Shown here one piece after another: positions 1 to 10,785 of a DNA stretch of 64,000 nucleotides. Every line of letters starts with the position of its first letter. Within the stretch, counting starts at the first letter, position 1. This DNA is from Setomelanomma holmii (lineage: Eukaryota; Ascomycota; Dothideomycetes; Pleosporales; Phaeosphaeriaceae). A program made the position numbers and the translations under genes. The stretch lies in NCBI GenBank assembly GCA_010015745.1, contig ML978156.1, forward strand, positions 603,635 to 667,634. The letters are read 5' to 3'. Below the pieces are notes generated by a model, which saw only the letters and a program-made list of their open reading frames with translations, searched no databases and was not told the origin of the DNA.

Positions 1-3000
1 TTCGGAAGACATCCATCGGTCGGAAAGTACGGTGATGAAGTAATTCGGTGGCATCGGTTCATCAATAGGCACCGTAAACTCCAGCAAGTGCTCGTTCACC
101 TCACCATGAGCGTAGTCTCTCCGAAGTATGAATTGGTCATGGAACAAAATCCGTTCGCCATCGCAGTCCTCGACAAGAATCCAGAAAGCTTCGGATGCAC
201 CATGTAACTCAGTATCCCATGTGAACGCCGGCCTAATGAGCAGCTCCATGCGAAGCAGAGACCGTGTGACTGGGCGGGGAGTTGCTTCGATCTCAAGACG
301 AGGGAACTTCTCCACGAGCTGACAAACAAGTTTTCCAGCTTTTGGCATGCCGAGGAGCTCACCCATACTTGGCGGATCAAGGCCGAAGTAGCTGCACCAG
401 TTGACATCGATACGCTCCGCCTTTTGCACGATGTCTCTCGGGCAGGTTGGGAACTGCCGAAGAGGTGTCATCGTTGGCCACATGCGCTTCTCCGCCATCT
501 TGCACATGTCTAGAGCCAACTTCGCGACTTGCGACCAGCCCTTCTTTAGACAAATTTCGAAAATGGCACGCAGAATGCGTCCTGCTGATTGCGTAACGTA
601 TACGAGGTCAGCCATCAGCGCCAGACCCTCTAACTTGAGGCGTGAGATGTAAGCCTGTAGGAGAACGTTGATCTTCGCTTGCGCTTCCTCGACGCCTTCC
701 TTCACTGGAATAGGAACTTTGCCTAGCAGCTTCGCAAGCTCCAGTTTCTCATCTTGACGAACGGGAATGTACTTAAACTCCTCGCTGAGCGCGAATACGC
801 GGAAGAGCTCGATAGCACTGATGCCCGGCTGAATGTGCATGTTGTACGTCATCATCGAGTTGTGCGTAATGTAGTAGTGAGACGCAATCCTTCCGAGCTC
901 AGTCGGTTGAAGTGCGCCAGTTTTCCTGTCGTATTTGACAAGACTGCACTTCTCCAAGACGTGTGCGGCAGCATGCACAAGATCCACACGTCGTTGTTCC
1001 AGGACTGTGTCGTTCTCGTATTCAGGACCGACTCGGTAGAGACCTGGGGATCGAAGCATCCGGACGAACAGATAGGTATAGCCTAGCCAGTCGACAGCTT
1101 CGTCTCGGCTTCGCACGTTGCCTAGAACAATCTCGGCATTCAGATTGTCCGCCAGCTTGCTGATAAGTTGCGACTCGATCGGCAGCTGCTGGTTCAGCAG
1201 GGACAGGTAGTATTGAATCTCTGCTTGTGTGGTGATGATAATACCCTCTCCGTATGTATCATACTGCGGACGACCCGCACGGCCAAGCATCTGCAGGACA
1301 TCTTGAGGACTGAGTTCGACCCAGCTGCCCTTCTCAGGTGAGTACACCTGTGTTCCCTTGATGATGACAGTATGTGCAGGTAAGTTGACACCCCAAGCCA
1401 ATGTTGCTGTGCATACCAAGACCTGGATGGAGCCATCTGCGAACAAATCTTCTACAATTGTTCGATCTGCTCGAGACATACCGGCGTGATGGATACCGAA
1501 GCCGTAGGGCATGACATCTTTGAGATCAGTATTCTGCACAGACTCGGACTCTTCTCGCAGAATCTCCCGACTCGCTGCGTCCGATCGCAAAATCTTGCCT
1601 ATTGATTCTTCCTCAAGCGCCTTGTCGCGAATATACTTGGCAGTCTTCGCAGTCTCTTTTCGAGAGTGGACGAAGATCAGCATCTGATTTCGATGTTCAC
1701 CGACCTGTTCTAGGACCTTTGTGTAGCAGACATCGTTCATGATCTTGAGCTGCTTGATAGCCTTCTTGTCTGTGACACCAATGAACTCCTGCTTCAAGGG
1801 GCAGGGTCGGAAGGTTCCGTCGAAGTGAAAAAGGCCCTTGTCAGGATCGACACGGAGGAAGCTTGCTACATCGCGGTAATTAGGGAGCGTAGCACTGAGA
1901 CCCACGATGCGGACGTGATCACCAGTCTGCTCGCTCCGTCGAAGAGTTCTGCTAACGATGCTTTCAATGACTGGACCTCGATCATCGTGAAGGAGATGAA
2001 TTTCGTCAATGCAAATCAGGCGGACAAGGTTGATATAGCTGGTATCTGTGGCCTTGCGAGTAATGACATCGTACTTTTCGGGGGTCGTCACGATGATTTG
2101 TGTCTCCGCAATCTGCTGCTTGGTGAGTTGGCGATCACCAGTAAGCTCAGAAACCTTTATGCCATAAGGCTCAAGACGCTTGCCAAAGTTGCCAACTTGT
2201 TCCGCAACAAGCGCCTTCAGTGGAGCGATGTAGATGATCTTGAAGTCGTCCAAGGCGATCTCGCCGGTTTCTGGATTCCGGTGCTTTCCAATCTCACGGA
2301 GCATGGTTAGCATTGCGACATTAGTCTTTCCGGAGCCGGTGGGAGCGCAAATGAGCATGTTGCCATCATCGTTGAAAGCTGAGGGAAAACATTTGGTCTG
2401 AATCCGATTGAGGGACTTTGAGTTTCCGAAGCCTACCCGCGCCCAGTCTGGTAGCTCTGAGGTAGGCATGAGCCGCTCGCTTGGATCGCGCTTTCCTTTT
2501 GGTGCTGGTACATGAATCTCTTCATACCCCTTGAATTGGCGGCGAGTCGATCCTTGGGGCAGCTTTACGCTGGGATTTGTCATGAGATGGTTACCTTGAT
2601 CGAAGACGATATTGTCGAGGTTGACAAGTTTGCTAGATGGCTGCAAACCGCCAACGACACCGTCTGGCCGGGGGGCGTCTGCCATTTCTTCGTCCTTGAC
2701 CTCCGGTAGGCTGATACCTTTCAGATTGAACTTCATCTTGCCTTGGCCTGTGTCTTCCGTTTTGATGCCAGTCTCTCTTGCGCGCAGCTCGTGGAGAATT
2801 TGTTGCTGACCAGCAGCTTTCATCTCGCGCTCCACGGCCGTTCGCTCGTCGTTGTCCTCGGCGGCTCTACGCCAGCGCGTCACCCAGACGACTCGATCTC
2901 GATTGAGCACAAGTTTCGCAACGAGTTCGTGGTGTTCGTAATCGAAAAGCTCCATGAGATCGTTCTCAATCTCGCGCAGCGGTTTCTCCTCGCCATCTTC

Positions 3001-4014
3001 GTCCAAACCCGCGAGTATGTCCAGCGCGTCTCGAGTCTTCTCCTGCTGAGTATGTGCGTCCTCATAAACCTGCCCTATCTGCCGTTGCAGCCAAAAGGCA
3101 TCAATCTCGTGTGCGGGGATGAGCTTGTCGCCGTCATCTTTCCGGTTACTGGGCCCACCAACATCGCCTCGTATGACCATCTCTTCTGTGTCCGCCATGT
3201 CGCCATTCTCGGCTTCCCGGTCCTCGCCACCAATCTGCTCAACCGCAGTCTCTGCTTCGTCTTCCTCGTCTGAGGTGTCGGCGTCGCGAACTTCGAAGGT
3301 CTGAGCACCTTCCTCATCGTCCTCGTCTTCATCGAAGACGACGGCTACACCCTGGTTGTCGCCAGTCTCAGCATCATCAGCGTCCGCCATTGCCTCATCC
3401 TTCTCTTCGTCATCCTCCTGCGCATCATAATCGGTGATCTTTTTGCCCAAGTTGACCAGCTCATTGAACTCTTTGGGACCAAATGAGGTTCCAAGCAAGT
3501 CATCGATCTCCTTCTTCTTGTCGAAGTCCTTTAAGCTGTCGTCCTTCAGGTATTCCAGCACGGCGTCGGCAGCACTTCTTGTGGTCGCTACTGGGACGTC
3601 TCCAAGCGACTTGCTCACAATGGTTGTGATGAGTTCGAAGGTAGCGCGCGTGGCAGGCGTCCGCGGCCTGTATGTGAGACCCTCGATATTGAAGTCGACC
3701 GTAGCCGTGGCGCCGAACGCGCTGGTGCCATCGTCCCTCTTCCTCTTGCGCTGCTCTCTGTCCAGGACGTCACCACCTTCTGTCAAGCTTCCGCGCTCGA
3801 CTCCGGGGCCTTTCGGCTTCTTGGACTCTGTAGGTGCTCGGTCCCGCGCTGTACGTCCTCCCATGTCCCGTATATTTATTCGGCCAGCGAGCGACTCGGG
3901 ATCGCCTGTGTGCTCGTCAGGTCGGCGCGTCGTGAAACGACGGTCCGCCTGCAGGACCAAATTCGACATGGCCGCATATTTGAATTGCGCCAGGTTATTT
4001 GGGTTTTGCGCCAT
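1..4014 (-). CDS. BRR2: Pre-mRNA-splicing helicase Brr2 (N-terminal 1338 residues, cut by window edge)
   Basis: U5 snRNP ATPase that unwinds U4/U6 during spliceosome activation in the nucleus. The reading frame is open without an intron from the ATG at 4014 to base 1. An acidic N-terminal region (about residues 1-480) precedes the first Ski2-type helicase cassette: P-loop APTGSGKT near residue 556, the DEIH box at 670-673 (antisense of 1996-2007) and SATLP near 706, followed by the winged-helix and Sec63-like part of cassette 1. Family members are about 2100-2200 residues with two cassettes, so roughly 850 residues, including the degenerate second cassette, lie beyond the left edge. DEIH rather than DEAD or DEVH, together with the long acidic N-terminus, separates Brr2 from Ski2, Mtr4 and Slh1. 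The gene is divergent from PFA4. Confidence 0.95.
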   Translation of the reverse strand, partial: MAQNPNNLAQFKYAAMSNLVLQADRRFTTRRPDEHTGDPESLAGRINIRDMGGRTARDRAPTESKKPKGPGVERGSLTEGGDVLDREQRKRKRDDGTSAFGATATVDFNIEGLTYRPRTPATRATFELITTIVSKSLGDVPVATTRSAADAVLEYLKDDSLKDFDKKKEIDDLLGTSFGPKEFNELVNLGKKITDYDAQEDDEEKDEAMADADDAETGDNQGVAVVFDEDEDDEEGAQTFEVRDADTSDEEDEAETAVEQIGGEDREAENGDMADTEEMVIRGDVGGPSNRKDDGDKLIPAHEIDAFWLQRQIGQVYEDAHTQQEKTRDALDILAGLDEDGEEKPLREIENDLMELFDYEHHELVAKLVLNRDRVVWVTRWRRAAEDNDERTAVEREMKAAGQQQILHELRARETGIKTEDTGQGKMKFNLKGISLPEVKDEEMADAPRPDGVVGGLQPSSKLVNLDNIVFDQGNHLMTNPSVKLPQGSTRRQFKGYEEIHVPAPKGKRDPSERLMPTSELPDWARVGFGNSKSLNRIQTKCFPSAFNDDGNMLICAPTGSGKTNVAMLTMLREIGKHRNPETGEIALDDFKIIYIAPLKALVAEQVGNFGKRLEPYGIKVSELTGDRQLTKQQIAETQIIVTTPEKYDVITRKATDTSYINLVRLICIDEIHLLHDDRGPVIESIVSRTLRRSEQTGDHVRIVGLSATLPNYRDVASFLRVDPDKGLFHFDGTFRPCPLKQEFIGVTDKKAIKQLKIMNDVCYTKVLEQVGEHRNQMLIFVHSRKETAKTAKYIRDKALEEESIGKILRSDAASREILREESESVQNTDLKDVMPYGFGIHHAGMSRADRTIVEDLFADGSIQVLVCTATLAWGVNLPAHTVIIKGTQVYSPEKGSWVELSPQDVLQMLGRAGRPQYDTYGEGIIITTQAEIQYYLSLLNQQLPIESQLISKLADNLNAEIVLGNVRSRDEAVDWLGYTYLFVRMLRSPGLYRVGPEYENDTVLEQRRVDLVHAAAHVLEKCSLVKYDRKTGALQPTELGRIASHYYITHNSMMTYNMHIQPGISAIELFRVFALSEEFKYIPVRQDEKLELAKLLGKVPIPVKEGVEEAQAKINVLLQAYISRLKLEGLALMADLVYVTQSAGRILRAIFEICLKKGWSQVAKLALDMCKMAEKRMWPTMTPLRQFPTCPRDIVQKAERIDVNWCSYFGLDPPSMGELLGMPKAGKLVCQLVEKFPRLEIEATPRPVTRSLLRMELLIRPAFTWDTELHGASEAFWILVEDCDGERILFHDQFILRRDYAHGEVNEHLLEFTVPIDEPMPPNYFITVLSDRWMSSE

Positions 4015-4461
4015 GGTTGCGGTGGGTATGTCTCTATCGTGCGCTTTGCGCTTGTAAGATCGCCTCGAAGTTGTATTCGCGCAGACTTTTGATATCTATG
4101 CGCAAATTCGGATCCTCGACGATCGCGCAACGGAAATGAAAGGAGCAATCTGGTGATATTAGAGGAATTGGGCTGTGGGGGCGCCCTATATTGAGGAAGT
4201 GAAGGCGGCGAAGAAGGACTTGGAAATTTACGATCCAGCTCCGACGCGCTAGGCAAACACGTCACGTGCTCAGCATCGGACGTCGATATTCTTCAAGCTG
4301 TCTAGACTTGACAGCAACATAACCTAATCTAGACCCGGATGATATTCTGGACTTATTAGATTGTATTTGCGTATGTCAGACTGTCGCAACACAAGAAATG
4401 ACGCCACGAATTCCATGATCGCACTAAACTCATCCCCTTCCGACCACTCCTTCAGCTCAAG
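4015..4461. promoter_or_regulatory. Divergent intergenic region BRR2 / PFA4
   Basis: About 450 bases between two divergently transcribed start codons. It must hold both promoters. I see no clear TATA box, repeat or RNA gene. A pyrimidine-rich stretch lies just before the PFA4 ATG, as is common in fungal leaders. Confidence 0.5.
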
Positions 4462-5799
4462 ATGGAGCTCTTTCAACTGGCCGTTCCCTCCGTTTACGCT
4501 TTGATCCTCTTCCTCGGCTATCCCTCACAATGGCTACTACTACACCTCGAGCCCGCCCCGCTCACCAAGAATGAGCTCATCTTCTCCAACATTACCCTCA
4601 TCCTAATTTTTATCACTTACACACAATCCGTCTACGTGAACCCAGGCACTATACCCTCCGACTGGACTGAAACCCGAGTGCTAGGGCAATCTACCACGAA
4701 GAAAGCGTCCGCCGCCAAAACCAGAAAATGGTGCCGCAAATGCTCTGCCCCCAAACCTCCCCGAGCCCACCACTGCAAGGCCTGCAAGAGATGTATCCCG
4801 AAAATGGACCACCACTGTCCCTGGACCGCAAACTGCGTCTCACACACCACCTTCCCACACTTCCTCCGCTTCCTCTTCTACACGTCCCTCGGTCTGGGGA
4901 CTCTTCAAAAATTCCTCTTCACCCGCCTCTCCACCCTCTGGGCCAACCGCGACTTACCATCCTACCTGGGCCCCAGCCCCTACCAACTATTCCACCTATT
5001 CACCACCTTGATCGCAAATAGCATCACCCTCTTCGCCCTATCCATTCTCTTCATCCGGAACATCTGGTGCCTAGCCGTAAACACCACCACCATCGAAGGC
5101 TGGGAAATCGAGCGACATCGCACCTTACTCCGGCGCGCACGGCATTTCGGTGGCTACCTATCCAATCCCGACGGCCACAGTATCCGCATAAAAAAGCAAG
5201 AGTTCCCATACGACATCGGCATCTGGGCCAACATCATGCAGGGCATGAACTCCTCCAACCCCTTACAATGGCTCAATCCCTTCGCCCCTACCACTAGTGT
5301 TAAGACAGGATTGGCTTTTCCAACCAATGGCTTCGAAGACGAGGATACGACCTGGCCGCCGCCGGATCCGGATCGTGCGTATAAGAGGCGCGAGGAGAGT
5401 AGGAATGTCGATGCGTTCACGTATCAGACGTCGGATCTCAATGCGCAGGATACACGCAAGGCGTTCAAGGAGAGGCAGGCGGAGGATGTGGTCAGAAGGC
5501 GACGGCCGTTTGTGGAGAGGTTGGAGGAGAGCGTCAGGGGTGGAGTGGAGGAAGAGAACTACGGGTATGGTGATGATGCAAGTGATGCCGAAGAAGAAGT
5601 CGAGAGCGACAAGTATAAAGACGGCGAGGGCGAAGGGGAAGAAGGGTGGCGCAACTCTGAGGGCGAGAGGTTGGAGGACTTTGGCGTGGATGAAGATGTG
5701 GAATTTTATGATGAGCAGGAGGATGACATTCCGCTGGCAGAACTCATTGCAAGGCGACGAGCGGCGTCAAATGCCGCTTCAGCATCAGCATATTCATAG
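4462..5799 (+). CDS. PFA4: Palmitoyltransferase Pfa4 (DHHC family)
   Basis: Endoplasmic-reticulum S-acyltransferase that palmitoylates cysteines of membrane proteins; in yeast Pfa4 acts on the chitin synthase Chs3. It is a single 445-residue exon. Two hydrophobic segments (about residues 5-30 and 38-58) precede a cysteine-rich domain at 90-130 with paired CxxC motifs and DHHC at 116-119, followed by PWTANCV. Two further membrane segments lie near 135-155 and 180-205. The TTxE-like motif and the N-terminal sequence resemble Pfa4 rather than Akr1, Swf1 or Pfa3. The last 170 residues are strongly acidic and low-complexity, probably a cytosolic tail. The start is the first ATG, close behind a pyrimidine-rich leader. 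Confidence 0.92.
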   Translation: MELFQLAVPSVYALILFLGYPSQWLLLHLEPAPLTKNELIFSNITLILIFITYTQSVYVNPGTIPSDWTETRVLGQSTTKKASAAKTRKWCRKCSAPKPPRAHHCKACKRCIPKMDHHCPWTANCVSHTTFPHFLRFLFYTSLGLGTLQKFLFTRLSTLWANRDLPSYLGPSPYQLFHLFTTLIANSITLFALSILFIRNIWCLAVNTTTIEGWEIERHRTLLRRARHFGGYLSNPDGHSIRIKKQEFPYDIGIWANIMQGMNSSNPLQWLNPFAPTTSVKTGLAFPTNGFEDEDTTWPPPDPDRAYKRREESRNVDAFTYQTSDLNAQDTRKAFKERQAEDVVRRRRPFVERLEESVRGGVEEENYGYGDDASDAEEEVESDKYKDGEGEGEEGWRNSEGERLEDFGVDEDVEFYDEQEDDIPLAELIARRRAASNAASASAYS

Positions 5800-6247
5800 C
5801 ATGGGTATCGCAGATCCTGCATGACGTGCGATAACAGCACGATGACTTGTTCCATTACTTCCAACATAAGCGAGTGGTACTTCCGCAAGATTTGCGCGAG
5901 CAAAGGGAATTCTAATCCAGTCATCCAATCAAGAATAATGTGAAAGCAGATTATCCAAAAGTTGTGTCCTATGCACCTCCATCGTACCATGAACCATACT
6001 TTGCTTTCGTACATTCCCATAGCCAGAACAATCCGAGATCTCCGTCTTTCACATAGTCGCACTTCATACATGCAATCTGAGGCAAGTTCCCCCTCTTTCG
6101 ACTTCCTCAAATTTACCATCCTTCGAACTCCTGTGCATTTCCGGTGGCATCCTCCACGTTCTTCCTGTTCGACTCGCCAAGTTCCGCCATTGCCTCCATC
6201 CCATTGAGCACAATCTCTCTTACCACCAGAGCTGGACTCGGCGCTTC
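5800..6247. other. Convergent 3' region PFA4 / hapC
   Basis: About 450 bases between two facing stop codons, presumably overlapping 3' untranslated regions. The antisense open frame over 5706-6443 is basic, low-complexity and matches no domain I know, so I treat it as chance. Confidence 0.5.
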
Positions 6248-7325
6248 TTAGTACTCGCCGGAGCCGTTCCCGTTGTGGACCGTGTATCCAAAGGTTGTTC
6301 CGCCGTCCTCGGCCATTTCGCTGTCGCCGCTCAATACATGCTCCGAATTTGCTGCGCCGCCTGCGTTGGCCCCGCTGGCCCCGGCTGCACCGAACTGCCC
6401 GGCAGGCTTGTTCTGATTTGCGAGGAGGGTCTCGTACCACCAATCAATACCATAGTTCAGATAAACGTCTTCGCCAAATTTGCGGCAACAAAAGAGACTG
6501 TTATAGGGGAAAGGAAAGGGGTAAACTCACTTCGCGATACCGGGAGAGGTATATTTTCAATGCTTCCGAGTAGTTCTCGAAGCCCAACGACGTCATTGCA
6601 AAGAGAATGTCCTCGCCATTGACCGTTTTGCGCTTCTCCTGCTGGCACTTTTCGGAAGCTATTGCCGATCAGCACTTGTTACACACCAGACGGTAGGTCG
6701 ACTCACCCTCGCTGGTTATGAACGAGATGAACTCGCTCACGCACTCCTGCATGCATTCCTTTGCCTCTTTTGCGATCTTGGCGTTGTCGGGAAGCGCCAT
6801 CTTCATGATTCGGGCGACTGGAGCAAAGTTACGTATGTTAGCATCCGATGCAGTAGCATTGCTGTTTGTGTGCTTGGGCGTTGTCTGTGGCGGGGAAGTG
6901 GAAGAGTGTGGAGACGAGGACGACATGGCGCTCTGCAGGGCTGCGTTTCTCAGGTACGCCGCGATTCTGAGTGGCTCGCGGCAATGCCAAAGAGCCGCGA
7001 TTCGACCGCGTTGACGACTGGAGCGCGCGATTGGCAGCCGTAGGCATCCAGCAGCGCGGCAGCAGCGAAACGTCGACGTGCAGACGGGAGCAGAGCAGTG
7101 CGCAAATCAAACAGCAGGAGGAGGACAAGGGAGTGTATACGCACCATTGGCGATTGGAAGCCATCGGTCCTGCTCCTTGACTTCGAATTCGTACCCGAGT
7201 CCTTGCGCTTGTGCGTCTGGGTCGCCTCTATCCATGTGTTGCTCGTCTCCGTCAGGCGACTGGCCTGGTGCAACGTCCGTCTTATGAGGGCCGGACCCCG
7301 GCATCTTCTCTGGCGTCGACGACAT
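6248..7325 (-). CDS. hapC: CCAAT-binding factor subunit HapC/HAP3 (NF-YB)
   Basis: Histone-fold subunit of the nuclear CCAAT-binding complex, which in Aspergillus controls iron, redox and secondary metabolism genes. Exons 7325-7145, 6817-6707, 6658-6531 and 6430-6248 give 200 residues. The conserved EQDRWLPIAN block ends exon 1 and continues as VARIMKMALP in exon 2 when the 327-nt intron is removed, which fixes that splice. The core continues with KECMQECVSEFISFITSEA, EKCQQEKRKTVNGEDI and an ALKIYLSRYRE helix end. The last exon is a divergent Gly/Ala-rich tail. Intron 1 is several times longer than other introns here and contains an in-frame ATG at 6926 that reads directly into exon 2. Acceptor choice for exon 4 is the least certain part. 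Confidence 0.92.
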
Positions 7326-9199
7326 GGCGGCGGCGTAAAGCCGGGCAGCGTGTGCGCTGGCGGGCTGCGCAGTAATTCGCTGGCGACCACGTCACTGGGG
7401 ACTGATGCACTGGCTTGGCGGCCGAGTCTGCGACCGCTGTGTAACTCGGTGAGGTCTGACGGGGGACGCGGTTAGCGGCATGCAACGAAGCAGCTTGGGG
7501 ATGCAGCTAACGGGCACTGCAGTGAGGTGAGGTGGGATGGGGCAGGCGCAAGGGAGCGACGTGCGTGAACGACGGCAGGCACAGGTGCGGCGCGAGGAAG
7601 GCGCGAGAGGCTCAAGGCAGGCGCGACTCACTGACTCCAAGGGGTGAGTTGCTATGGCAGGTTTCAATGGCGCGGTGCTGTGGTGCGACGGTCACGGCGA
7701 CAGTCACTCACTGCTGTGTGCGCGCGCTCACGATGTGCTGGGGATGGCGGTGGGACTGGCTGCAGGCTCGCGTCTAGCTGGCAACGGGCGCAGGAGTGAA
7801 TTGGTGCTTCTTGCGGCTGGAGCAGTGTGAGGTGTCGTCAGTAGGGCTGTCTGACGGTTGCGCTCGATGGACGTTCAAACAATGACGCGCCGGGCCAATA
7901 GGAGCGTGTCGCACGTCGTGAGTTCTCAGCCTTGGAGCTTTGACGCGGCGCGTTGGCGTGGGCGCGAATCGGGCGGGGAGGAGAAAATGGGAGCGGTGAA
8001 CGAATGAGCGGGAAGAAGCTGCGAAAATGGGGCCTATGAGGGCGGGTCGCGCCGCATGTTGTGGTCCTCAGCATGTCTGCGATCACGCAGTACTGTAAAT
8101 CGTGGCCCTGATAATTAGACGTTTTACTGGCTGTTTTGCTGCACTTCTGAGCTCTACAATAGAGGACTGAGCATCGAGATGCTGCCAGTACGTCGCGCTT
8201 AATGGCGATCATGCAAGCCTTCGAGATGGTGGCAGGTGGGGCCAGCCTCACTGCGTACCATGTCAAATATCAAGAGGCGCACCTCATGGCACATTAAGTC
8301 CTCAGTTCTGACGACGCCCGTCAATCGTGCAGTATGCCAGCGATCGCTTCACACAGCCCCTCGAGATCCCCACGGGTGCAATGCCCACCGGCACAGAGGG
8401 GCCGCCATTGTGCCCACAGCACACCCGCTCGCGCCAGGATCCAGCTGTCTCTGCATTGACTTACTTTTCCCTCGTGCAGGTGCGTTGTCCTGCACCCTCT
8501 ATCCAGCATCATCCCCGCTTCATGCCAGCGTGTTCCCAAACCCCCCGTAACCATCAAGTTTGTTCGTATTGGGCCGCACTGCAGTACAGCTTCATCTTCT
8601 GCCGTTCCAACGACGTCAGTCTGACCACTCACCGGTGCAGTTGCCAGCGTGTTTGACGGTACCCTATGAGCTGTGTGCCCACGTTCATGGGATGTAAGCG
8701 CGAGCCAGCTTGCCAGGGCGAAGATCTGACTTGCTAGATGCCAACACATAGATGCAGGATGGCTTTGCCAAGTTAGATCCCGACAGCGTGGTAAGGGTGA
8801 GAGTAGGTATGCATGTGTGGGTGAGTGCACGTGGGGAGAAAAATTGTAGAGTATCGTGTTTGATTGTGCTGGACTCGAGAATGACGTTGAGGAGGCCAAC
8901 GATCATGTCGAGGGTCTGGCATATGCAGCCGTCTTCTATCATTGACGTAGACCGCAACATGGCATATTTTAAAGCCATGACGTGGGCTGGAGCATTGCGG
9001 GCAACAGCAGATCCTCGAGAGGCCCAGGACTCCGAAGATCGGACGTCAACCACATGGAGTTCGCAAGTATCTTTCCGCTGCCTTGATGCCTTCCAGCTTG
9101 TGCTCGGCTGCCGTGCCCCGCTGCACGATGCCATGTGCCTCTGAGCATACACTTTGTGTTCATCCGGTCAAAGGCTGACTCCATGAACCATGTAACCTT
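7326..9199. other. Long spacer between hapC and prefoldin 2
   Basis: About 1.9 kb without a convincing gene. It holds the hapC promoter and probably a long 5' leader, plus the prefoldin 3' region. Many short open frames occur on both strands, but none has a recognisable motif and they contradict each other in frame. Confidence 0.5.
7800..7899. promoter_or_regulatory. Two CCAAT pentamers upstream of hapC
   Basis: A CCAAT pentamer lies on the minus strand at 7804-7800 and another on the plus strand at 7895-7899, about 475 and 570 bases upstream of the hapC start. CCAAT is the target of the complex this gene encodes, so autoregulation is conceivable. Pentamers are frequent by chance, so this is only a candidate. 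Confidence 0.25.
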
Positions 9200-9854
9200 C
9201 TACTCAGGCTGCTGAACAACCTGAACATTATTCTTCTTCTGCCATGCATGTCAGCGTTCGGCTCGCATATGCTGCACCAGACAACAGTGCTCGAATCCGG
9301 CGTGAGACTTACCTTCCACTTCTCCATATCGTCCTGCTTGGTCTTGTACTGCTTGACGAGCTCTTCTAGCGCCTTCTTCAAGCCATCTGAATTGGTCCTT
9401 AGAATGGGCACAACCTCTTTGACCGTCCGCTCTGTCAAGACGCCATTGATCATGCGGAAGCACTTCCGATCTCCGGGCAGTGGTTCTAGTGTCTCGAGTA
9501 CAAGTCTGGAGTACGTCAGTCATGATGATCACACAGGCTGAATAGAGTCGAGCGGTGAAACGGGGTTCTAATGTATATGTAAGGGAGGAGCATTCAACGT
9601 GCTTGTAGAAGAGAGGCAGTGAACATGCAGCAGATTGTATCGGGAATTCCAAACTAGAAGAACGCTTGGGGCGACCTACTTGTGCTCTTCGGTCTCTTGC
9701 TCAATGTCGCCAATCTTCTGAGCAATATTTTGTAATGTGCTCTTGTAGTTCTGGTATGTGGTTTGCAATTCTGATTTGAGTGAGTGATGCCGTTGTTGCG
9801 TCTTGCGGGGCTTTTCTGACCTTGTTGCTTATTAAGCTGTGCTTGAGACGCCAT
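9200..9854 (-). CDS. GIM4: Prefoldin subunit 2
   Basis: Beta-type subunit of the hexameric cytosolic chaperone prefoldin/GimC, which hands unfolded actin and tubulin to the CCT chaperonin. Exons 9854-9821, 9770-9680, 9505-9313 and 9238-9200 encode 118 residues, the usual size. The protein begins MASQAQLNKQQ and runs through an N-terminal coiled coil. The conserved beta-hairpin segment ends LEPLPGDRKCFRMINGVL, and the C-terminal coiled coil includes ERTVKEVVPILRTNSDGL. The last exon adds only 13 codons. All introns close in frame with GT/AG ends. The gene is divergent from CMC2. Confidence 0.93.
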
Positions 9855-10268
9855 AGCGAGTCTCGAAGCTCTTCAATTACTTTTCGACGGTTTCTGGTGT
9901 TTTCGAACAACTGTGCGGGGAACTCGGAGGTGACCTCAAGTGAGCAACGAGTTGAAAATGTTCTGTCTGCTTCGGACCCCAAACGATAGCCTTAACTAGA
10001 TAGATAGGTGATATCAGGCAAGTACTGTGTTCGAAATTTTGCTATTTCTGTAGTTTTGGTACTATCGTGATTGCGAATGGATGGTTGCGAGGCAGAAAGG
10101 TGATGCTCCCGCGCTCGGACGCGGATTCACGAAATTCACGACTTCCCCATTCGTCCAGAGCCTCAACCCCAGGATCTCGAATTCACGCCACTCAACCTCA
10201 CACCCCTACACCGCAGGTTCGCGACTCACGCCCCAATTCATTTGGCTCACATCGATTACGCGATCACA
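9855..10268. promoter_or_regulatory. Divergent intergenic region prefoldin 2 / CMC2
   Basis: About 410 bases separate the two start codons and must contain both promoters. A plus-strand ATG at 10067 opens a long frame across the CMC2 intron, but the CMC2 family start is the later ATG at 10269. No repeat or RNA gene is evident. Confidence 0.45.
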
Positions 10269-10573
10269 ATGCATCCCCATTTACACACCGAAGAAGTCCA
10301 AAAAAGTACATCCATCCTCCCCACACATCCCTCCCTCATACCTCCACTAACACGCCCTATCTAGACTGCGCCGACGTCGTCGCCGCCCTCGACGAATGCC
10401 ACGCGCGCGGCTTCCTGTGGAAAGTCACCGGCAATTGCACCGAGGCGAAGTACAAAGTCAACATGTGCCTGCGCGCACAGCGCCTCGAGCGTACACGGCA
10501 GAATCGCGAGGCGGCCAGGGAGAAGCGCGAGAGGATTGAGAAGGTGTGGGCGGAGATTGATGCGAATAAATGA
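10269..10573 (+). CDS. CMC2: COX assembly mitochondrial protein Cmc2 (twin CX9C)
   Basis: Small intermembrane-space protein needed for cytochrome c oxidase biogenesis and imported by the Mia40 pathway. Exons 10269-10305 and 10365-10573 are joined over a 59-nt intron with a CACTAAC branch site and give 81 residues. The N-terminus MHPHLHTEE is characteristic of Cmc2. The two CX9C helices are formed by the CADVVAALDEC segment and the CTEAKYKVNMC segment, separated by HARGFLWKVTGN. The Arg/Glu-rich C-terminal helix ends KVWAEIDANK. A longer upstream ATG at 10067 is in frame only if the intron is retained and is rejected. It faces NTR2 tail to tail. Confidence 0.92.
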
Positions 10574-10785
10574 AAAATCGGGACATCGAAGGATTAAGAG
10601 GAGGATAAGTGTATGACAATATGTGTATAAGCATTTGAGGAGCATTGGGTTGGGTTGGTTTGGGCGTTCACGGAATTACATTATATGGTGGGATATTTTG
10701 AGGCACGCTGCTTTGACAGTGTTGAGGATACTATTACACGGTCAGGCGAGCTCTTCGCTAGCGATTCCGCACTATGGAATGATCA

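Noticed and set aside
5706..6443. 245-codon minus-strand open frame antisense to the end of PFA4 and over hapC exon 4
   Set aside because: Basic, low-complexity translation with no domain; it overlaps two well-supported genes in other frames.
10067..10268. N-terminal extension of CMC2 from an earlier ATG
   Set aside because: It is in frame with exon 2 only through the retained intron and lacks similarity to the family, whose N-terminus MHPHLHTEE is found at 10269.
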